Positions 35,213 through 39,033 of a DNA stretch of 39,033 bases are shown here, in pieces (positions within the stretch are counted from its first letter, which is position 1; each line of letters opens with the position of its first letter). The DNA is from SFTJ01 sp905210415. Lineage in GTDB: Bacteria; Bacteroidota; Bacteroidia; Bacteroidales; Muribaculaceae. Below the pieces are notes generated by a model. It was not told where the DNA came from. It made no database searches and saw nothing but the letters and a program-made list of their open reading frames with translations. The translations under genes were made by a program, and so were the position numbers. The DNA lies in the NCBI GenBank assembly GCA_902476295.1, contig CABSDC010000013.1, positions 1-39,033 of the forward strand, in the 5' to 3' direction.

Positions 35213-37064
35213 ATTGGAACGTCGCAAATACGTTATAGGTGGCTTCATCATCCTGTTGGTAATCATCTACATTATAAGGTTGTTCAATCTGCAAGTTTGC
35301 GACAGCACTTATAAGGAGAACGCTGACAGCAATGCATTTATGAAGAAAACCATCTACCCTTCTCGCGGTTTTATCTACGATCGCCACGGCAAGCTTGTGG
35401 TGTTTAATCAGCCGGCCTACGACGTTGTGCTCATTCCAAGAGACGTTCAACCTTTCGACACTATCGACTTCTGCAACACTTTGCGCATCACGCGTGAAGA
35501 GTTTGACCAGCGTATGGCCGATCTAAAGAATCCAAAGAAAAATCCAAACTATTCGTCATACTCGCAACAGACATTCATCACACACTTGTCGGCGCAAGAC
35601 TACGGACGACTTCAGGAGAAACTATATCGTTTTCCAGGATTCTTTATTCAAAAGCGCATTCTGCGTCAATACAACTACAGCAATGCCGCTAACATTCTCG
35701 GCAACATTCGAGAAGTGAACCAAAACGATCTTGAAAAAGACGATTATTATCGTCCTGGCGACTACACTGGCGACCTTGGCATCGAAAAAAGTTACGAGGA
35801 CGTGCTCCGTGGACACAAAGGCATGGAGATTCTTATTCGCGATGCCTACGGTAAAATCAAGGGTAGTTACGATGGCGGACGTCACGACGTAGCACCAATA
35901 TCTGGAAAAGACCTTACCCTTAGCATCGACATCGAACTACAAAAATATGGCGAAGAACTTATGCGCAACAAGAAGGGCGCAATCGTTGCTATCGAGCCTT
36001 CTACCGGCGAAGTGCTTGCTCTTGTTTCAAGTCCCACTTACGACCCGAATCTGCTCGTAGGCCGTGAACGCGGGAAAAACTATCGCAAACTGGTGAACGA
36101 CCGCCTAAATCCTCTTTACGACCGTGCAATCATGGCAGCATACCCTCCTGGTTCAACATTTAAGCCTACACAGGGTCTTATATTCCGTCAGGAAGGCATA
36201 GTGTCGGTGGGCACACTTTTCCCCTGTTACCACGGTTATATTTCCGGTCGCTTGAAAGTGGGATGTCACGGACACGCGTCACCAATATCCCTAAAACCAG
36301 CCTTGCAAACATCTTGCAACGCCTATTTTTGCTGGGGATTTAAGAGCATGATCGACCGCAAGAGCAAATACGGCTCTGTATCAAAGGCTTTTGAAGTATG
36401 GAAAAACCACATGGTTTCTATGGGATATGGCTACAGATTGGGCATCGACCTCCCGAGCGAAAGCCGCGGATTTATTCCAAATAGCGAATTCTACAACAAG
36501 GTATATGGAGAAAATAGATGGAAGGCCAACACTGTGATTTCTATCGCTATTGGTCAGGGCGAAATTCTTGCCACTCCGCTCCAAATAGCCAATCTTTGTG
36601 CTACCATAGCCAATCGCGGCTATTTCTATACGCCTCACGTTGTGAGAGCCATACAGGGCCGACGTGTCGACAAGAAGTACTACGAACGACACTACACATC
36701 TGTAGCGCAAAACTACTATCAAGAGGTTGTTGAAGGTATGCGCATGGCCGTAACTGGTGGTACATGTCGTGGTGCTGCATTTGGCGACATCGCAATCTGT
36801 GGTAAAACCGGTACTGCACAAAACCCTCACGGTAAAGACCACTCCGCATTTATGGGATTTGCCCCAATGGATAATCCAAAGATTGCCATCGCTGTTTATG
36901 TAGAGAATGCGGGCTTTGGTGCCACCTATGGTGTGCCTATTGGATCGCTTATGATGGAAAAATATCTTACAGGTAAGGTGACTCGCACCGACCTCGAAAA
37001 CCGTATGATGACCTCAAACACTATCTCATACACTCGAGTTAAACGTGTCAAGCCTGTTGAATAA
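35196..37064 (+). CDS. mrdA: Penicillin-binding protein 2
   Basis: This 622-residue class B penicillin-binding protein is the transpeptidase of rod elongation, with one N-terminal transmembrane helix (about 13-31) and a periplasmic domain. The pedestal region runs to about 250. Active-site motifs are complete: Ser320-x-x-Lys323 in PPGSTFKP, Ser373-x-Asn375 in TSCNAYF, and Lys537-Thr-Gly-Thr in CGKTGTAQN. It starts at a GTG inside mreD. After the TAA at 37062-37064 the same frame continues for 15 sense codons to a TAG at 37110-37112, and the encoded tail is Glu/Gln-rich. A nonsense change may have shortened the C-terminus. rodA, its usual partner, does not follow. Confidence 0.95.
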   Translation: MRKDYRLERRKYVIGGFIILLVIIYIIRLFNLQVCDSTYKENADSNAFMKKTIYPSRGFIYDRHGKLVVFNQPAYDVVLIPRDVQPFDTIDFCNTLRITREEFDQRMADLKNPKKNPNYSSYSQQTFITHLSAQDYGRLQEKLYRFPGFFIQKRILRQYNYSNAANILGNIREVNQNDLEKDDYYRPGDYTGDLGIEKSYEDVLRGHKGMEILIRDAYGKIKGSYDGGRHDVAPISGKDLTLSIDIELQKYGEELMRNKKGAIVAIEPSTGEVLALVSSPTYDPNLLVGRERGKNYRKLVNDRLNPLYDRAIMAAYPPGSTFKPTQGLIFRQEGIVSVGTLFPCYHGYISGRLKVGCHGHASPISLKPALQTSCNAYFCWGFKSMIDRKSKYGSVSKAFEVWKNHMVSMGYGYRLGIDLPSESRGFIPNSEFYNKVYGENRWKANTVISIAIGQGEILATPLQIANLCATIANRGYFYTPHVVRAIQGRRVDKKYYERHYTSVAQNYYQEVVEGMRMAVTGGTCRGAAFGDIAICGKTGTAQNPHGKDHSAFMGFAPMDNPKIAIAVYVENAGFGATYGVPIGSLMMEKYLTGKVTRTDLENRMMTSNTISYTRVKRVKPVE

Positions 37065-37125
37065 ACAGAAACAATAGAAAGCGCCGAACAAAATCAAGCT
37101 TCAGAGCAATAGGAAAATAACATAT

Positions 37126-37398
37126 ATGAAAAAAGTAATTATTAGCGTTTTAGGTAAGGATACTGTAGGTATCATTGCCAAGGTATGCAATTACCTTGCA
37201 AATGAAAACATTAGCATTATGGACATCTCACAAACGATTGTTCAAGGCTATTTTAACATGATGATGATTGTAGACATGACTGAAGCAAAAATCAGTTTAC
37301 TTGATTTACAAAAAGGTATGGACATCATTGGAGAACAAATAAATGTTCAGATTAAGTGCCAAGGAGAAGAAATCTTCAATAAAATGCACCGAATCTAA
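37126..37398 (+). CDS. ACT-domain protein, UPF0237 family
   Basis: This is a 90-residue single ACT domain (beta-alpha-beta-beta-alpha-beta), starting KKVIISVLGKDTVGIIAKVC. ACT domains bind amino acids or other small ligands and regulate enzymes; the ligand here is unknown. In many bacteria and archaea this family is encoded just before a UPF0210 protein, exactly as here (39 bases upstream), so the two very likely work together. Confidence 0.9.
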   Translation: MKKVIISVLGKDTVGIIAKVCNYLANENISIMDISQTIVQGYFNMMMIVDMTEAKISLLDLQKGMDIIGEQINVQIKCQGEEIFNKMHRI

Positions 37399-37437
37399 GC
37401 AATTCCTGCTATCACAAACATTTAATCACTCAAAACA

Positions 37438-38802
37438 ATGATAAATATCCTTGAGGTCAACGAGACCAACAAGATGATTGAACAAGAGAACCTCGACGTT
37501 CGCACAATCACTCTTGGCATTAGTCTACTTGATTGCATCGACAGCAATCTCACAAATTGCTGCAACAACATTTACAATAAAATCACAACTCTTGCCAAAG
37601 ACCTCGTGTCTACTGGCGATGAGATTGCAAGCGAATTTGGTATTCCAATTGTCAATAAGCGCATCAGCATCACCCCTATTTCACTCATTGGAGCTTCGTG
37701 CTGTAAGGCACCCGATGACTATGTAACAATCGCACATACCCTTGACCGTGCAGCTAAGGCTGTAGGCATAAATTTCATGGGCGGCTATTCTGCCATCGTG
37801 TCTAAGGGAATGACCGTCAGCGATGAATTGCTCATCCGCAGCATCCCTCGCGCTCTTGCAGAAACCGATTTGATATGTAGTTCGGTGAATGTTGGCAGCA
37901 CAAAAACGGGTATCGACATGGATGCCGTGCGCCTAATGGGCCAAATCATCAAAGAAACCGCAGAACTCACCAAAGAGCGCGACTCAATAGGTTGCGCCAA
38001 GCTTGTGGTGCTTTGCAATGCCCCTGATGACAATCCATTTATGGCAGGTGCGTTCCATGGCGTTAGCGAAGCCGAAGCCATTATCAATGTTGGCGTTAGC
38101 GGACCTGGTGTGGTGAAACACGCATTAGAAAGCATTCACGGCAAGTCATTTGAAGTATTGTGCGAAACCATTAAGCGCACAGCATTCAAAATCACCCGCG
38201 TTGGACAACTAGTTGCGCAAGAAGCCAGTCGACGATTGAACATTCCATTTGGAATAATCGATCTTTCGCTCGCCCCAACCCCAGCTATTGGCGATAGCGT
38301 TGCCGACATATTACACGAAATCGGGCTTGAGTATGCTGGCGCACCTGGCACTACCGCGGCCTTGGCTCTACTTAACGACCAAGTGAAAAAAGGTGGCGTT
38401 ATGGCTTCGTCATACGTCGGCGGTCTTAGCGGCGCATTTATCCCTGTCAGCGAAGACCAAGGAATGATCAACGCAGTTAATGTTGGCGCCCTCACTATTG
38501 AGAAGCTTGAGGCAATGACATGCGTTTGTTCTGTTGGACTTGATATGATTGCCATTCCAGGCAACACTTCTGCCACAACTATTTCTGGCATAATCGCCGA
38601 CGAGAGTGCTATCGGAATGATAAATCAAAAGACTACTGCAGTGCGAATTATTCCTGTTATCGGCAAGAATGTCGGCGATACAGTGGAATTTGGCGGACTT
38701 CTCGGATATGCGCCAATCATGCCCGTCAACCAATTTGACTGTAGCAACTTCGTTAATCGCAAAGGCAGAATACCTGCTCCAATACATAGTTTTAAAAACT
38801 AA
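37438..38802 (+). CDS. UPF0210/PFL family protein
   Basis: This 454-residue cytoplasmic protein belongs to UPF0210 (DUF711), a family with a fold related to pyruvate formate-lyase/ribonucleotide reductase-type barrels but no settled function. Visible family segments are RTITLGISLLDCIDSNLTNC near residue 22, VGINFMGGYSAIVSKGMTVS near 112, GAFHGVSEAEAIINVGVSGP near 206 and VGLDMIAIPGNTSATTISGI near 363. No glycyl-radical motif is seen, so PFL activity should not be assumed. It is paired with the UPF0237 ACT protein. A terminator follows, at whose end an IS copy begins. Confidence 0.9.
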   Translation: MINILEVNETNKMIEQENLDVRTITLGISLLDCIDSNLTNCCNNIYNKITTLAKDLVSTGDEIASEFGIPIVNKRISITPISLIGASCCKAPDDYVTIAHTLDRAAKAVGINFMGGYSAIVSKGMTVSDELLIRSIPRALAETDLICSSVNVGSTKTGIDMDAVRLMGQIIKETAELTKERDSIGCAKLVVLCNAPDDNPFMAGAFHGVSEAEAIINVGVSGPGVVKHALESIHGKSFEVLCETIKRTAFKITRVGQLVAQEASRRLNIPFGIIDLSLAPTPAIGDSVADILHEIGLEYAGAPGTTAALALLNDQVKKGGVMASSYVGGLSGAFIPVSEDQGMINAVNVGALTIEKLEAMTCVCSVGLDMIAIPGNTSATTISGIIADESAIGMINQKTTAVRIIPVIGKNVGDTVEFGGLLGYAPIMPVNQFDCSNFVNRKGRIPAPIHSFKN

Positions 38803-38836
38803 TCTGGCCATCTCCAGAACTCTCCTACATTACTCC

Positions 38837-38870
38837 AGCCACGGTTTTACAGAAATCGTGGCTATCTTTT
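38837..38870 (+). terminator. Terminator after the UPF0210 gene, abutting the IS
   Basis: AGCCACG at 38837-38843 pairs with CGTGGCT at 38857-38863, extended inward by a G-T and three T-A pairs to an 11-bp stem. TATCTTTT follows. The 164-bp IS-end repeat begins at the end of this T-tract. Confidence 0.7.
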
Positions 38871-39033
38871 CCTGACTTCGACAATGGGACACCCAAATCA
38901 AGAATTTGGGAAAAGTGGTCTGATTAATTGTTGATCCCGGGTGTTGAAAATCGTGCGAGTTATCATTTGGCCGTCCGGTAATTCCAATACTAACGTCGGA
39001 ACAGTCTTGGCAATATCAATCACGGCATCAACG
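38870..39033 (-). mobile_element. IS end, right copy of the 164-bp inverted repeat
   Basis: It is an exact reverse complement of bases 1-164. The two copies point in opposite directions, with the transposase tails entering from outside at both window edges. The flanking sequence differs from the left copy right after the repeat, which fixes the IS edge near 38870-38871. The IS body continues beyond the window. Confidence 0.75.
38898..39032 (-). CDS. C-terminal fragment of a putative transposase (second copy)
   Basis: This is the same 44-codon tail and stop as at 2-136, on the minus strand. The hairpin over the stop codon is also repeated. Identical sequence over 164 bases implies recent copies of the same element. 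The remarks on family made for the left copy apply here. Confidence 0.45.
   Translation of the reverse strand, partial: VDAVIDIAKTVPTLVLELPDGQMITRTIFNTRDQQLIRPLFPNS

Noticed and set aside
37438..38802. Annotation as a pyruvate formate-lyase
   Set aside because: There is no glycyl-radical loop or paired catalytic cysteines; UPF0210 is only named after structural likeness.
1..39033. Window as a complete linear phage or plasmid with terminal inverted repeats
   Set aside because: The content is housekeeping chromosome genes, and the repeats look like the transposase end of an IS, not replication telomeres.

Overview
This 39 kb window looks like core chromosome of a member of the order Bacteroidales (family not resolved). 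Grounds: a type III glutamine synthetase, a DUF4293 membrane protein, a CHU_C (gliding-motility/type IX secretion-like) C-terminal domain, the purH-mreBCD-mrdA gene order, and repeated promoter sequences of the Bacteroidetes type (TAnnTTTG at -7 with a TTG-like -33 about 19-20 bp upstream). Almost every gene has a recognisable family and coding density is high.

Layout. Both ends lie in insertion sequences. Bases 1-164 and 38870-39033 are exact inverted copies of one IS end. The left copy interrupts the orfA of a different, IS3-type element (165-627). The right copy sits at the T-tract of a terminator. From 677 to 2538 (minus) is a DUF4293 gene followed by an NhaD-type Na+/H+ antiporter. From 2750 to 7270 (plus) are a large TPR protein and an exported M3 peptidase (Dcp-like). 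A five-gene plus-strand run at 7451-11359 holds a dCMP deaminase, a CtpA-like protease, 5-formyl-THF cyclo-ligase, a hemerythrin-fold protein with missing metal ligands, and a LuxR-type regulator. On the minus strand, 11381-16432 holds purF, glnN (GSIII) and dapF. Then come an anchored alpha/beta hydrolase (plus), a metallophosphoesterase/beta-propeller fusion (minus) and an ABC-F ATPase (plus). At 21522-22802 there is a XRE regulator with an unusually symmetric set of upstream sites and about 580 bp of non-coding, repeat-bearing DNA. uvrA and a CHU_C-domain exported protein follow on the minus strand. The right third (plus) is purL, then purH-mreB-mreC-mreD-mrdA, then an ACT-domain/UPF0210 pair.

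How genes work together. purF, purL and purH are three steps of de novo IMP synthesis, with the folate cyclo-ligase feeding the one-carbon pool that purH uses. mreBCD and PBP2 form the rod-elongation machinery, and dapF makes the meso-diaminopimelate used in the same peptidoglycan. rodA, usually next to mrdA in this group, is not present here.

I see no clear undescribed multi-gene system, CRISPR array, tRNA or rRNA. The observations most worth checking are the symmetric five-site operator around the XRE promoter, the hemerythrin-like/LuxR pair with degenerate active residues, a stop codon followed by an in-frame tail in PBP2, the absence of rodA, and the nested IS structure at the ends.
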